Part shown: piece after piece, positions 35,754 to 45,411 of the stretch
Numbering within the stretch: the first letter of the stretch is position 1
Layout of the letters: every line of letters begins with the position of its first letter
Source: an uncultured bacterium
GTDB lineage: Bacteria; Bacteroidota; Bacteroidia; Bacteroidales; Marinifilaceae
Length of the DNA stretch: 64,000 bases
NCBI GenBank assembly: GCA_905216195.1
Contig: CAJMSX010000012.1
Location: 1 to 64,000 of the forward strand
Direction: 5' to 3'
Notes under the pieces: model-generated
Databases searched by the model: none
Told to the model about the DNA's origin: nothing
The model's input: only the letters and a program-made list of their open reading frames with translations
Position numbers and translations under genes: made by a program

Positions 35754-37523
35754 TTATCCACAGTTTTCCGCCACCATTTCTGCAATATCTTTCACCGGTA
35801 TGCCGGCGGATTTCTTGGCGAAAGTCTTTTTGCATAACGGACATGCCGTAACCAGAACATCCGGTTTATAGACGGCATAAGCAGCTAGTGCGTCGGTGCT
35901 GATGCGGGTACGTTGTCCGGCCGTAATATGGGTATTAGCCAGGGAACCGCCGCAACATAAGGAATTTTTGCCGTCGTAGCCGGTCTCGATCTTCCGGCTG
36001 ATGGCGCGGAGAACGCGCTCCGGCGCGATATATATTCCACTTCCTCTTCCCAGTTCGCAGGGATGATGAAAAACGGTTCGGTCGTTTGTTGCGGAAGTCT
36101 TTAATTTACCTTCGGAAATCAGCCGGTCGAGGTATTCCGTATGATGCATAACCGGGATATCCAAGTCGTAATCTTCCCGGAAAGTTTTGTAGCAAATGGG
36201 GCAGGAGGTGACCAGTAAGAGGGCTCCTGAAGCTTTTATAGCGGCTTTGTTTTTTTCGATAATCACCGAAGCCGCCGCCTGGTTTCCAGTCAGACTCATA
36301 GGCCGTCCGCAACAGATGCCTCCGTTTTCGTCTATAAAACTGTAGTCCACTTTTGCTTGTCTGAAAATGTGGCACATAGCCGAAACGACTGCGGGAGTAA
36401 GCTGTCCCATACAACCTGCGAAATAGGCTATTTTCGCAGGTGGGATTCCCGGAGTTCCGATATAGCTGTAAGTGTCTTTATTGATGCGAATCAAATCGGG
36501 ACGCTGACTTTGACGTAAAGCATTCAATTTCAGGTCGACGGGACAAGCCGCTTCACAGCGTCCGCATAACAGGCAATTTTCTGTTTGCAGGCTGTAATCT
36601 TTATGATGTCTGATTTTTTTCAGAAAATATACCGCCTGGGTGTTATTCATTCCCAAAGAGGTATTTAGCTGGCAACGGTCGATGCAGATCCCGCAGCGGG
36701 AACAGGAGTATAATTGGAACCGGCTGAAAGAATTGAATTCCTTGCCTTGGCGGATGCCCCAATTTTTCAGGTAAATATACACGATTTCCGTCGGAATATG
36801 CATATAACGGGAAAGAGGCAGGAGTATAAAAAAGAGACCGAGGGCTGAAGAATAGGCCCACCAGGCCGGATAAGCCATCGATTCCAGCGGCAGGAAGTCA
36901 GCGAAAAAATTCCCCGAGGTATTCGTCAGAAAACTTCCTCCTCCCCGCAAACCGCTGGTAAAACTTTCCGCCAGGTAGCGTAAGGGAAAAATGAGCCAGA
37001 GCACGGTCAGGATCAATAAATCCAGGGGACGGTGATTGGTCGTTTTTTTTAGTCCTACTATCCGGGAATAAAAGCGTTTGCATAAAGCCAGAAAAAGTCC
37101 CGTCAGTATAAACAGTAAAATCAGGTCTGTTAAAAAAGCGAAGAAATTACTGTAAGGGAAAGTTTCGTTCGCCGGGTGGAAGAAACGGAAAAAAATGGCG
37201 AAATAAGGGGGATTGAAAGCACTCGTATGATACACCATGGATTCCGTTTTCCCCGCTACAATGAGTAAAAACCAGCCCAGGCCGAAACACATATGCATAT
37301 AGCCCAAAAAAGGATGAGTCCGGAATATCTTATGATGGACCAGACTTTCCAGGAACACTTCTTTCGTAGCCTTCCAGGTTTTCCGGCTGAAAAGCCCCTT
37401 GCGGATTTTACGTTTCTCTTCCGGGGAGAATTGTCGGATCCAACGGACGTATTTTACGACCAGAAATATCAGTAAAAGGTTGAGTCCGATTGTAAAAGGC
37501 AATACAAAACTATCGTAATACAT
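35754..37523 (-). CDS. Membrane-anchored Fe-S oxidoreductase (HdrD/HmcF-like) with NarI-like domain
   Basis: The 589-residue protein joins a membrane part (about residues 1-245, five to six helices, with histidines such as HMCFGLGWF that could bind heme) to a soluble Fe-S part. Two 4Fe-4S motifs follow: CSRCGICIDRC and CLLCGRCEAACP. Two CCG domains come next, with GGICCGRP / SCPICYKTF and NSLCCGGS / ACPLCKKTF. This fits proteins that pass electrons between quinones and a thiol or disulfide site. It is the last gene of the five-gene minus-strand operon 40745-35754, 27 bp after the ferredoxin gene. Physiological partner is unknown. Confidence 0.88.
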   Translation of the reverse strand: MYYDSFVLPFTIGLNLLLIFLVVKYVRWIRQFSPEEKRKIRKGLFSRKTWKATKEVFLESLVHHKIFRTHPFLGYMHMCFGLGWFLLIVAGKTESMVYHTSAFNPPYFAIFFRFFHPANETFPYSNFFAFLTDLILLFILTGLFLALCKRFYSRIVGLKKTTNHRPLDLLILTVLWLIFPLRYLAESFTSGLRGGGSFLTNTSGNFFADFLPLESMAYPAWWAYSSALGLFFILLPLSRYMHIPTEIVYIYLKNWGIRQGKEFNSFSRFQLYSCSRCGICIDRCQLNTSLGMNNTQAVYFLKKIRHHKDYSLQTENCLLCGRCEAACPVDLKLNALRQSQRPDLIRINKDTYSYIGTPGIPPAKIAYFAGCMGQLTPAVVSAMCHIFRQAKVDYSFIDENGGICCGRPMSLTGNQAAASVIIEKNKAAIKASGALLLVTSCPICYKTFREDYDLDIPVMHHTEYLDRLISEGKLKTSATNDRTVFHHPCELGRGSGIYIAPERVLRAISRKIETGYDGKNSLCCGGSLANTHITAGQRTRISTDALAAYAVYKPDVLVTACPLCKKTFAKKSAGIPVKDIAEMVAENCG

Positions 37524-37550
37524 AATTTTTTCCTCGTGCTAACAGAGATT

Positions 37551-37880
37551 TTACTTCCTCATATATTCGACCATAGCCAAGATCATTTTCCGGGTGTCTA
37601 CTCCCCGGGGGCATACCAGGAGACATTTACCGCACAACATACATTTATGCAGGTTTTGGCGGGCTTCTTCATTTTCTCCCCGCTTCACCAGCATTTGCAG
37701 CTTCCGGATATTGAATTCCGTCAGTTGTCCTGCCGTACAGGTGGCCGTGCAACCGCCGCAGCCGATACAGAGTTTGCTGCTGGGAGCTTTTTGGGCCAGG
37801 TAGGCCGATAACGACTTGTCGTTTTTATCGTAATCGATCCCTCTGGCTTCCGGAATAGAATATCCCCAAAAATTCATCAT
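37551..37880 (-). CDS. 4Fe-4S ferredoxin-type protein (HdrC-like)
   Basis: The 109-residue protein has two 4Fe-4S motifs: CIGCGGCTATC and CMLCGKCLLVCPRGVDTRKMI. The second is the HdrC-like form, where Pro-Arg follows the last Cys. It probably relays electrons between the flavoprotein upstream and the membrane subunit downstream. It sits 15 bp after the HdrA-like gene. Confidence 0.87.
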   Translation of the reverse strand: MMNFWGYSIPEARGIDYDKNDKSLSAYLAQKAPSSKLCIGCGGCTATCTAGQLTEFNIRKLQMLVKRGENEEARQNLHKCMLCGKCLLVCPRGVDTRKMILAMVEYMRK

Positions 37881-37895
37881 TTAATCGTTAATAAG

Positions 37896-38912
37896 TTATT
37901 GTTTAAACCAGGCTATAATCTCGGTGGCGGCAGAGCGGGCATCAGCCAGGGTGTCGGTCAGATTCATGGGAGCGGAACTGCATCCGGCTACAAAAATCCC
38001 GTCGACACCGGTTCGGTTGTTGGCGTAATGGGGGTCCAGGGAACGGATAAATCCGTTGGGAGCCAATTCCAATCCCAATTGTTGTGCAGCTTGCCGGCTT
38101 CCTTCGGAAGATTCCATACCCACCATGAGGACCATCAGGTCCAGCGTCATTCGGATGGGTTTTCCCACCAGTGTGTCTTCCGCTTTGATGATAATTTGTT
38201 TGTTCCTATTTTCGGAAGCTTCCGATAGGCGGCCCCTTATGAATTTGATGTTGTATTTCTCCTGGGCTTCCCGGTACATTTCTTCGTATCCGGGTCCGAA
38301 CATCCGCATATCCATGTAGAAACAGAGAATTTCAGCTTCGGGCAGCAGTTCCCGGGTTTCGATGGCTTGTTTGACGGCTGTAATGCAACAGAGCTTGGAA
38401 CAATGAAAGTTGCATATTTTTTCATCCCGGGAACCTACGCAGTGGATGAAACCGATCCGTTGAGGAATTTTTCCGCCGGGGAGTGACAGGGTATGATTGC
38501 TGAACAGATTTTCCAGTTCCAGAGAAGTGATGACGTTCTCGTATATGCCGTAACCGTATTCTTCCTTTCTTCGGGCTTCGAATAGTTTGAAACCGGTCGT
38601 AATCAACAGGGCGTCTCCTTCGAGCAAAGTCTGGTCGCTGAGTAATACGGTATATTTACCGTTGTCCAGACGGGAGAAGCGGGTGGCTTCATTGTTGATA
38701 TAAAGGGTGATACCGGGGTGTTTCAAGTGATTTTTCAGTCTTTCGTTTACTTCTCCGGCACTTTTCCGGTCGGGGAAAAGCTGGTACCAGTTGTTAAGAT
38801 TTCCGCCGGTTCCGTTTTCCTTTTCCACCAGGTCTACCCGGATGCCTCCGGTGGCCAGCCGGTATGCGGCTTCACATCCTGCCGGCCCGCCGCCGATAAT
38901 GATCACCTTCAT
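37896..38912 (-). CDS. HdrA-like FAD-dependent oxidoreductase
   Basis: The 338-residue protein is a short HdrA core. The FAD-binding GGGPAGCEAAYRLA motif opens it, the characteristic Cys-rich stretch HCVGSRDEKICNFHCSKLCC lies near the middle, and the second dinucleotide-binding part ends GIFVAGCSSAPMNLTDTLADARSAA. Methanogen HdrA has extra ferredoxin domains that are missing here. It would be the flavin centre of the complex. The Cys stretch supports an Hdr-type cluster rather than a general pyridine-nucleotide reductase. Confidence 0.88.
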   Translation of the reverse strand: MKVIIIGGGPAGCEAAYRLATGGIRVDLVEKENGTGGNLNNWYQLFPDRKSAGEVNERLKNHLKHPGITLYINNEATRFSRLDNGKYTVLLSDQTLLEGDALLITTGFKLFEARRKEEYGYGIYENVITSLELENLFSNHTLSLPGGKIPQRIGFIHCVGSRDEKICNFHCSKLCCITAVKQAIETRELLPEAEILCFYMDMRMFGPGYEEMYREAQEKYNIKFIRGRLSEASENRNKQIIIKAEDTLVGKPIRMTLDLMVLMVGMESSEGSRQAAQQLGLELAPNGFIRSLDPHYANNRTGVDGIFVAGCSSAPMNLTDTLADARSAATEIIAWFKQ

Positions 38913-38932
38913 ATTTTTTCGCGTATTAGAGG

Positions 38933-40027
38933 TTATCCTATTGTGTTTTTTTCTTCATTTTTCACTTTGAGATAAGTCGGACAGGCCGGTTCTCCCAAAG
39001 ATTCTCCTTTTATGTTGCAATATTTCGTTTCCGGGTTGTAAGCGATGCCCATTTTATCCAGCAGAGGTTCCACGGCCACCTGGTGCATTTGCAAGCCGAT
39101 CTCCCAGGGATCGTATCCCAACACCAGGGCGGTCAGTTCTTCGTAGGTAAGTACCGGAATGCCGAAACCGTTGGCGCCGTAAGTAACTCCTTCCATTTCA
39201 CTGATGGTGTATTGCCATTTGTCGAGGAACATGGCGCAGCCGGGACAATTCGCTACGATAAAGTCAGGTTCATAGGCTTGCATGGATTCGAATTTCTTTT
39301 TGGAATTGGCTACCGAAAATCCCCGGTTGGCCATAATCAGGTAATTACGGAATCCGAAACCGCAACAATGCCTTCGTTCCGGATAATCTATCGTTTCCCC
39401 TCCCCAGGCTTCGATCAGTCCCGAGAGAACCGCCGGAAATTCGGCTCCCCCCACTCCTTTGGAAGGGAACATTTTAGCGTAATGACATCCGATATGATCC
39501 ACTCCCTGTAAAGGACGTCCCGAATGAACGTCTTTTAAGGTATAAGCAGCCTGAGCTGCAATTTCATTTCGGAATTTGTATATGATATCCGAAGTATGGG
39601 CCAGGTTTTTGGGTTTGTTGAATTCCCGCCGGGTGGCTTTCCACAGGTATTCCCTGATTTTTTCTTCCATTTCCGGATGATGCTCCCAGGTATCCAGAAT
39701 CTCGGTATAGATACCGAAGGAAGTGATACAGGAAGGGGTCATATTCTCATATCCGGCCTCCGTCATCAGGGCGAAATGCCGGGCCACTACCGTCATAATC
39801 GTCTCCACGGGCACCACATCCGAGTGGTAACCGATACCGGTACAGGTGGTATGCCGTGGGTCATCCAGGACTTTTTTATTTAATTTATTCCGGAGAATAT
39901 CCAGATAAGCCCATTCCGAACCGGGAAAGAAAGTTTGCCGGATGCAACTCCGGGCATAAAAATAGTGGTCCTCGGCTATTTCTTTCTGATAGTCTTTCCA
40001 GATTTGTTGTTTTCCCAGAAGATTCAT
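38933..40027 (-). CDS. HdrB-like CCG-domain protein
   Basis: The protein has 364 residues from the chosen start. One full CCG domain is visible: DHIGCHYAKMFP, ERRHCCGFGF and VANCPGCAMFLD. The first half has a degenerate CCG domain (TTCTGIGYHS, PSCITSFG) in which the usual CCG triplet is missing. A frame 90 bp longer overlaps the upstream gene and adds residues without family similarity, so I start at the Met of MNLLGKQQIWKDYQ, 22 bp after the upstream stop. In Hdr complexes HdrB holds the noncubane clusters that reduce disulfides. Here a disulfide or thiol compound other than CoM-S-S-CoB must be the partner. Confidence 0.85.
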   Translation of the reverse strand: MNLLGKQQIWKDYQKEIAEDHYFYARSCIRQTFFPGSEWAYLDILRNKLNKKVLDDPRHTTCTGIGYHSDVVPVETIMTVVARHFALMTEAGYENMTPSCITSFGIYTEILDTWEHHPEMEEKIREYLWKATRREFNKPKNLAHTSDIIYKFRNEIAAQAAYTLKDVHSGRPLQGVDHIGCHYAKMFPSKGVGGAEFPAVLSGLIEAWGGETIDYPERRHCCGFGFRNYLIMANRGFSVANSKKKFESMQAYEPDFIVANCPGCAMFLDKWQYTISEMEGVTYGANGFGIPVLTYEELTALVLGYDPWEIGLQMHQVAVEPLLDKMGIAYNPETKYCNIKGESLGEPACPTYLKVKNEEKNTIG

Positions 40028-40049
40028 ATGCTGATGCTGTAATTGCTGT

Positions 40050-40745
40050 TTATTTTTCAGTGTGCGTGCCGTTGTTTTCAGTATATACCTGTATGAAATA
40101 TTCTTCCATATCGGCATGTTCCTCTGCGGCTTTTTCCTCCGAACAGCGTTGTATCCGGTTCAGGAAATCGGTGCCTCCGGTGACGTCGAATATGCTGTGG
40201 AGTTCCCGCATGCTTTCGGGGTCCACCTGCCGCAGGGTGCCGGCACCCGACCGGTTATAATTGGCATGCACCCTTTCGTATACTTCTTCGCGGTGGGCAT
40301 AAATCCATTCCCACACCGGCCCTTGCTCCGGATGCATTTCCGGTTTTACGATATCGGGAGTGACACAATATCCTCTTTCCAGAATGTTGTGGTCGATTAC
40401 TTTTTTTAAAGCATATTGCTGACGTCCCTTTTCGGAGGCCGTAAACAATCCCTCGTCCTGAGAAAGTTTACGCAGGGCCATAATGATCAGCCCCGGCGTA
40501 TTCCCGCGGGGACAGCGAGTCTTGCACGACATGCATTCTCCACAATACCAGATGGTATCGGATTGTAACAAATACCGGAGCGCTTCCTCATCGTTGCGTT
40601 GTATGGTGTCGGCAATGATGCGGGGATCGTAGTTGTAAAATTCAGCCGCCGGACAAATGGCCGTGCATACGCCGCAGTTCATGCAGCTGTTTATTCCTTC
40701 GATGTAGTGAATGTCGTTTTTTAATTTTTCGAGTAAATCGGACAT
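40050..40745 (-). CDS. HdrC-like 4Fe-4S protein
   Basis: The 231-residue protein has two 4Fe-4S motifs, CMNCGVCTAICPAAEF and CGECMSCKTRCPRGNTP, in the spacing of HdrC. The C-terminal 120 residues are mostly helical and unassigned. It is the first gene of the five-gene operon (HdrC, HdrB, HdrA, ferredoxin, membrane subunit). It diverges from rubrerythrin across 230 bp. Confidence 0.87.
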   Translation of the reverse strand: MSDLLEKLKNDIHYIEGINSCMNCGVCTAICPAAEFYNYDPRIIADTIQRNDEEALRYLLQSDTIWYCGECMSCKTRCPRGNTPGLIIMALRKLSQDEGLFTASEKGRQQYALKKVIDHNILERGYCVTPDIVKPEMHPEQGPVWEWIYAHREEVYERVHANYNRSGAGTLRQVDPESMRELHSIFDVTGGTDFLNRIQRCSEEKAAEEHADMEEYFIQVYTENNGTHTEK

Positions 40746-40975
40746 GTTTTACGGGTTTTGAATAATCCCTTCAATCGGGTATACTCTGTCAAATACAAAA
40801 TTAGAGTTAAAAAGAAGAGGGTTAAAGTGAGAAAATGCGTATTCGTAATGTGTATTTATACTTAGAAAAATAAGGTGTTTCCTTTTGTCACCCTCTCCGG
40901 TAACCCGCTGTCGATCGTAACCGTTTCCCCGGTTTTCGCGTATAATATTGATATTAATTATTTAAATTTAAGCAA

Positions 40976-41554
40976 ATGAATAAGTCAGTAAAGGGAACAT
41001 TGACCGAACAAAATTTATTGAAGGCTTTTGCCGGAGAATCTCAGGCTAAAAACAGGTATACCTTTTTTGCCGAAGTAGCCCGGAAAGAAGGCTATGAACA
41101 AATTGCCGGCATTTTTTATGAAACGGCCTTACAGGAAGAGACCCATGCCAAACGTTTTTTCAGTTACCTGGAAGGGGGTATGGTCGAGATTACGGCCGCC
41201 TACCCGGCAGGGGCCATACTGGATACTCCGCTTAATTTACAGGAAGCCGCGGAAGGTGAGTTCGACGAATGGCATAACTTGTATCCCCTGTTCGGACAAA
41301 TAGCTGCCGATGAGGGTTTTGCAACCATAGCGGCTCTTTTTCGACATGTAACGGAGGTGGAAAAAATGCATGAAAACCGATATTTGAAATTATTGGACAA
41401 TCTCCGGGCCGGTCTTGTATTTTCCCGGCCGGAAGAGGTGAGATGGTATTGCCGGAAATGCGGTTATGTACATATCGGAAAAGAGGCTCCTAAAATTTGT
41501 CCCTCCTGTTTACATCCTCAGGCTTATTTCGAGTTGTTTCCGGATAACTATTAA
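40976..41554 (+). CDS. rbr: Rubrerythrin
   Basis: The 192-residue protein reduces hydrogen peroxide in anaerobes. The di-iron site is formed by ExxH-type helices: FAGESQAKNRYTFFA, ETALQEETHAKRFF and RHVTEVEKMHENRYLKLL. The C-terminal rubredoxin-like domain has WYCRKCGYVH and CPSCLHPQAYFEL. It is a single gene. Close to it is the redox operon on the opposite strand, whose ferredoxins could serve as electron donors, but this is only proximity. Confidence 0.95.
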   Translation: MNKSVKGTLTEQNLLKAFAGESQAKNRYTFFAEVARKEGYEQIAGIFYETALQEETHAKRFFSYLEGGMVEITAAYPAGAILDTPLNLQEAAEGEFDEWHNLYPLFGQIAADEGFATIAALFRHVTEVEKMHENRYLKLLDNLRAGLVFSRPEEVRWYCRKCGYVHIGKEAPKICPSCLHPQAYFELFPDNY

Positions 41555-41773
41555 CCCGCCACAAAATCGGATGAATTTGCGCTAATCCGGCTGGTTGTGA
41601 TGCCCGGCCGGATTGTTTTTACCGGAATACCGTATTGGAAAAGGAGGACAGCTTCAGGGAAGGAAGAAAGGAAAAGGATGATTTCATGCAGAAAAAATTG
41701 CGAATGGGAAATTAAGTTCTTAGATTCGCAATTTAAAATAAAATGAAAAAGTCTTTACTCTTCATGATTTTGT

Positions 41774-42514
41774 ATGAAAAAATATGATTTAAACGGTTTT
41801 AATATTATAGAATTTGAAGAGCTGGATTCCACCAATACCCGGGCGACGGAATTGCCGGAGAGGGAGTTAGCGGATAAAACGGTGGTGATGACCTTCCGGC
41901 AGATGCAGGGTCGGGGACAGACCGGAAATAAATGGGAAAGCGAGCCTTATAAAAATCTTTCGGTAACTTTTGTGTTGATGCCTCAACGCTATGATGCCGC
42001 CCGGCAATTCGCATTTTCGATGGTTATCGCTTTGGGTTGCCGGGATTTTATTGCCCGTTACACCGGGAATTGCAGCATCAAATGGCCTAACGACGTGTAT
42101 GTAGGGGATCGGAAAATAGCCGGAATTTTAATTGAACATCATATTTCGGGGCGTTATATTCATCGCTCCCTTTGTGGAATCGGAGTGAATATCAATCAGC
42201 GGAAGTTTGTTTCCGATGCGCCTAATCCGGTATCCTTATTCCAACTGACCGGAAAAGAGATGGATCTCAAACAGACGTTGGCTGAGTTCCTGGGCTGTAT
42301 GGCGCACCGATACGGGCAGATTTACGACTATGAAAAATTGGAAGAGGATTATTTACGTTATCTTTACCGAAAGGAAGGGGAGTACCGATGGGAAGACGGG
42401 GAGGGCGCTTTTAGGGCTTCCGTGGCAGGAATAGACGAATACGGCCGGCTGGTATTGAAAGATGAGTCGGGATGTATCCGCAAATACGGATTTAAAGAAG
42501 TGGTGTTTAAATAA
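41774..42514 (+). CDS. birA: Biotin--[acetyl-CoA-carboxylase] ligase
   Basis: The 246-residue protein is the catalytic domain only, without the N-terminal repressor domain of E. coli BirA. Visible motifs are ELDSTNT, the ATP/biotin loop RQMQGRGQTGNKWES (Gln where Arg is usual), CSIKWPNDVYVGDRKIAGILIE, and GIGVNINQ. The C-terminal SH3-like domain is shorter. It lies 11 bp before the transglutaminase-like gene. Confidence 0.93.
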   Translation: MKKYDLNGFNIIEFEELDSTNTRATELPERELADKTVVMTFRQMQGRGQTGNKWESEPYKNLSVTFVLMPQRYDAARQFAFSMVIALGCRDFIARYTGNCSIKWPNDVYVGDRKIAGILIEHHISGRYIHRSLCGIGVNINQRKFVSDAPNPVSLFQLTGKEMDLKQTLAEFLGCMAHRYGQIYDYEKLEEDYLRYLYRKEGEYRWEDGEGAFRASVAGIDEYGRLVLKDESGCIRKYGFKEVVFK

Positions 42515-42525
42515 TATATGCAACT

Positions 42526-45213
42526 ATGATACGACTGATAACTGGCCTGTTGACGGTAGTTTTGTGGAGCGGGTGTGTCCATGAAACCCATTTTATCACC
42601 GATAAAGAGTACCGGGAAACGGTTGAACGGGACTTTGAAAACAAAAAGCAACTGTTGGGAAATGCTCCCGGGGATTTGTTCGCTGTGTTCGAACGTCCCA
42701 TGACGACGGAAGAGCGGGAAGCTTTGAAGTTTTTATACGCTTATTCTCCTCTGATCGATCTGACGGTATACGGCGGTGACTTTCTGTTGGAAAATGTGCG
42801 TATGTCACTGAAAGTGAAAGAAGAAATGCCTTGGGGAGCAAAGATTCCCGAAACCGTTTTCCGGCATTTTGTCTTACCGGTGCGGGGACACAATGAGAGC
42901 CTGGATTCTTCCCGCCTGGTATTTTATCGGGAATTGCGGGACCGGGTAAAGAATTGCAGCTCTATGGAAGAAGCGGCTTTGGAAGTGAATCACTGGTGTC
43001 ATGAAAAAGCGATTTACCGGCCTACGAATGCCCGTACCTGTGCTCCTTTGACCATGACCACCACCACTTACGGGCGTTGCGGAGAGGAATCGATTTTCGC
43101 ATTGGCGGCGTTACGGTCGGTAGGTATCCCGGCCCGTCAGGTATATACCCCCCGTTGGGCTCATTGCGATGACAATCATGCCTGGATCGAGGTGTGGGCG
43201 GACGGTACCTGGAAATACCTGGGCGCCTGTGAGCCGGAACCGCGTTTGGATATCGCCTGGTTTACCGCTCCCGTCAGGCGGGGATTGTTTATGGAAGCCC
43301 GGGTATTCGGAAAATATCCGGCCGATGAAGAGATCGTTTCCGTAAATGCCAACCTGACGAGTGTGAATGTAACCGGAAATTATACCGATGTGAAAAAAGC
43401 GGTAGTAGAGGTGAAGGACCCGGAAGGAAAGCCGGTGGCCGGAGCTTTGGTGGAATATAAAATATATAATTACGGAGAATATTATTCCGCCGTAAAATTG
43501 AAGACGAATGCCGGAGGTTTGTCTTCTTTGACCGGCGGGTTAGGCGACTGGATCGTGTGGGCCTCGAAGGTGGGCGCCTTTGGTTTCGGTGATCTGAGGG
43601 CTGCCCGAACCGATACGGTTCGGATCGTATTGAATTGTAAAGGCCGTGAGACTTACCACCGGGTATACGATATCGTTCCTCCCTCCGAAAAAGAGTACCA
43701 GGCCTTGGCTACCGACGAAGAAAGAGCGGTTAACGACAGGCGACTGATGTACGAAGACTCTGTGCGGAATGCGTATATAGCGACTTTTATGCCGGAAGCC
43801 GAAGCTTTCGCTAAAGCCCGGCAGTGGGGATATGAACCTGAGGTCATCGCCCGTTGTGTAAAAGAAGCCCGTGGCAATTACGGGGAAATTTTGCGGTTTT
43901 TGGAGTATGTGAATCGGGAACGGGTTGATCGGAAAGACCTGGCCGGCGATTTGCTGGCGGGATTGGTGGAAAAGGACCTGCAGGATGTTACGGCTCCTGT
44001 ATTGATCGATCAGCTGGAAGGGGCGATGAAATATGCCGGACAAGTCCGGGAGCCCGGATATCGTGCGACCGGTTATGCCTATTCCGATTTCTACCGGGAA
44101 TATATATTGAATCCCAGAGTAAAGAACGAGATTCTGTCCGCTTATCGGAAGCCTTTAGAAGCTTACTTGGAAAAAGAAAATATCAATTCGGTGGAAGAAT
44201 TGCTCCGCGCGATGAAAGCTCTGCGGGTAGTCGATTCCGTAAATACCATCAATGTGGCGACTCCTCCCGCAGGCGTTTTGAAGGCGATGGTAACCGACAG
44301 CCGTTCCCGCGATCTTTTCTTCGTGGCCGCCTGCCGGACGATGGGAATCGGAGCCCGGCTGAATCCATTGAACGGAAAGCCGGAATACAATCTGGGCAAA
44401 GGATGGATGCCGGTGGCGTTTTCACCGGAACAACCGATTGCTGCCAAAGGGGAATTGATGATCCGGAATATCGGGCCGGCGGTAAAAGATCCTGCCTATT
44501 ATACCCATTTTACCTTATCCAAGGTGGAAGACGGGACGGCCCGGCTGATCGACCTGGGAAGTAGCGGCGAGGTCGATATGGGGGGAGGATTATCTTATTC
44601 CGTTATCTTCAAGCAGCCGGTAAGCCTGGAAGAAGGCCAGTATATACTGGTGACCGGTAACCGCCGTAGCGACGGTTCCGTGTTGTCGGATATCACCGCT
44701 TTTGAAGTGAAAGCCGGCGAATTGACGAAGGTGGATATGAAAATACGGGATGCTTCCGAAGAGGTGAAGGTATTGGGCAGTATTGATCCCAAGATGGAAT
44801 ATGTACCGGAAGGCCGTGAAAAAACCTCTCTGCTGAATTTACCGGGGCGGGGATATACCGCTCTCGCTTTCATTGCGGCTCATAAAGAACCAACCAATCA
44901 CTTATTGAGGGATATGAGCGGCATGAAAGCCGATTTTGAGCAAAAAGGTATACCCTTGTATTTTTTATTTGAAAATTCTGAAGAAATGAAAAAGTTTTCC
45001 CGCCAGGATTTCCGGCCTCTTCCCGACAATATGTATCTCGGCTATGATGACCGGGGGAAAATCATGCATATGCTGAGCAGAAAATTACAACTTAAAAATA
45101 CAGGGAATTTACCGTTGATTTTGCTGGTGAACCGGAAAGGAGAAGTGGTTTTCATTTCTCAGGGTTATCGAATCGGCCTCGGAAATCAGATATTGAAATT
45201 TATGAATTTGTAA
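42526..45213 (+). CDS. Large transglutaminase-like lipoprotein with thioredoxin-like C-terminus
   Basis: The 895-residue protein has a lipoprotein signal (VVLWSGC, Cys17). A transglutaminase-like domain has Cys185 in TYGRCGEES, His218 in DDNHAWIEVW and the acidic partner near residues 236-242. A beta-sandwich (about 275-370, VEYKIYNYG) and a helical region follow. The last 120 residues look thioredoxin-like (RGYTALAFIAAHKEPTN..., LVNRKGEVVFISQGYR) but lack the CXXC pair. The architecture is frequent in Bacteroidetes. It may act on peptides or glycopeptides on the cell surface, but no substrate can be proposed. Confidence 0.8.
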   Translation: MIRLITGLLTVVLWSGCVHETHFITDKEYRETVERDFENKKQLLGNAPGDLFAVFERPMTTEEREALKFLYAYSPLIDLTVYGGDFLLENVRMSLKVKEEMPWGAKIPETVFRHFVLPVRGHNESLDSSRLVFYRELRDRVKNCSSMEEAALEVNHWCHEKAIYRPTNARTCAPLTMTTTTYGRCGEESIFALAALRSVGIPARQVYTPRWAHCDDNHAWIEVWADGTWKYLGACEPEPRLDIAWFTAPVRRGLFMEARVFGKYPADEEIVSVNANLTSVNVTGNYTDVKKAVVEVKDPEGKPVAGALVEYKIYNYGEYYSAVKLKTNAGGLSSLTGGLGDWIVWASKVGAFGFGDLRAARTDTVRIVLNCKGRETYHRVYDIVPPSEKEYQALATDEERAVNDRRLMYEDSVRNAYIATFMPEAEAFAKARQWGYEPEVIARCVKEARGNYGEILRFLEYVNRERVDRKDLAGDLLAGLVEKDLQDVTAPVLIDQLEGAMKYAGQVREPGYRATGYAYSDFYREYILNPRVKNEILSAYRKPLEAYLEKENINSVEELLRAMKALRVVDSVNTINVATPPAGVLKAMVTDSRSRDLFFVAACRTMGIGARLNPLNGKPEYNLGKGWMPVAFSPEQPIAAKGELMIRNIGPAVKDPAYYTHFTLSKVEDGTARLIDLGSSGEVDMGGGLSYSVIFKQPVSLEEGQYILVTGNRRSDGSVLSDITAFEVKAGELTKVDMKIRDASEEVKVLGSIDPKMEYVPEGREKTSLLNLPGRGYTALAFIAAHKEPTNHLLRDMSGMKADFEQKGIPLYFLFENSEEMKKFSRQDFRPLPDNMYLGYDDRGKIMHMLSRKLQLKNTGNLPLILLVNRKGEVVFISQGYRIGLGNQILKFMNL

Positions 45214-45253
45214 TCTTTATCCGTTTCGCAGGATCGGGTATTCCGAACCAGGA

Positions 45254-45315
45254 AAACCGGAGAAACCGAACGGACCGCTTTTCCGGGAAAACGGTCTGTT
45301 CGGTTTTCCCGGTTT
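45254..45315 (+). terminator. Long hairpin after the transglutaminase-like gene
   Basis: AAACCGG...AACCGAACGGACCG pairs with CGGTCTGTTCGGTT...CCGGTTT, with a loop around CTTTTCCGGGAAAA. There is no T run after it, but the stem is long. Confidence 0.65.
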
Positions 45316-45353
45316 GTGATGATGCAAAGGACCGTTTTCTTTTTTCGTAAATA

Positions 45354-45385
45354 TTCGTCCAGTCGGTTAAAAACTTGTACTTTTG
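45354..45385 (+). promoter_or_regulatory. hydG promoter
   Basis: TTCG (45354-45357), a 20-bp spacer and TACTTTTG (45378-45385) match the Bacteroidetes form with one mismatch, 27 bp before the hydG start. Confidence 0.5.
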
Positions 45386-45411
45386 CTTTCGCAGAATAAA
45401 AGCATAAAAAT

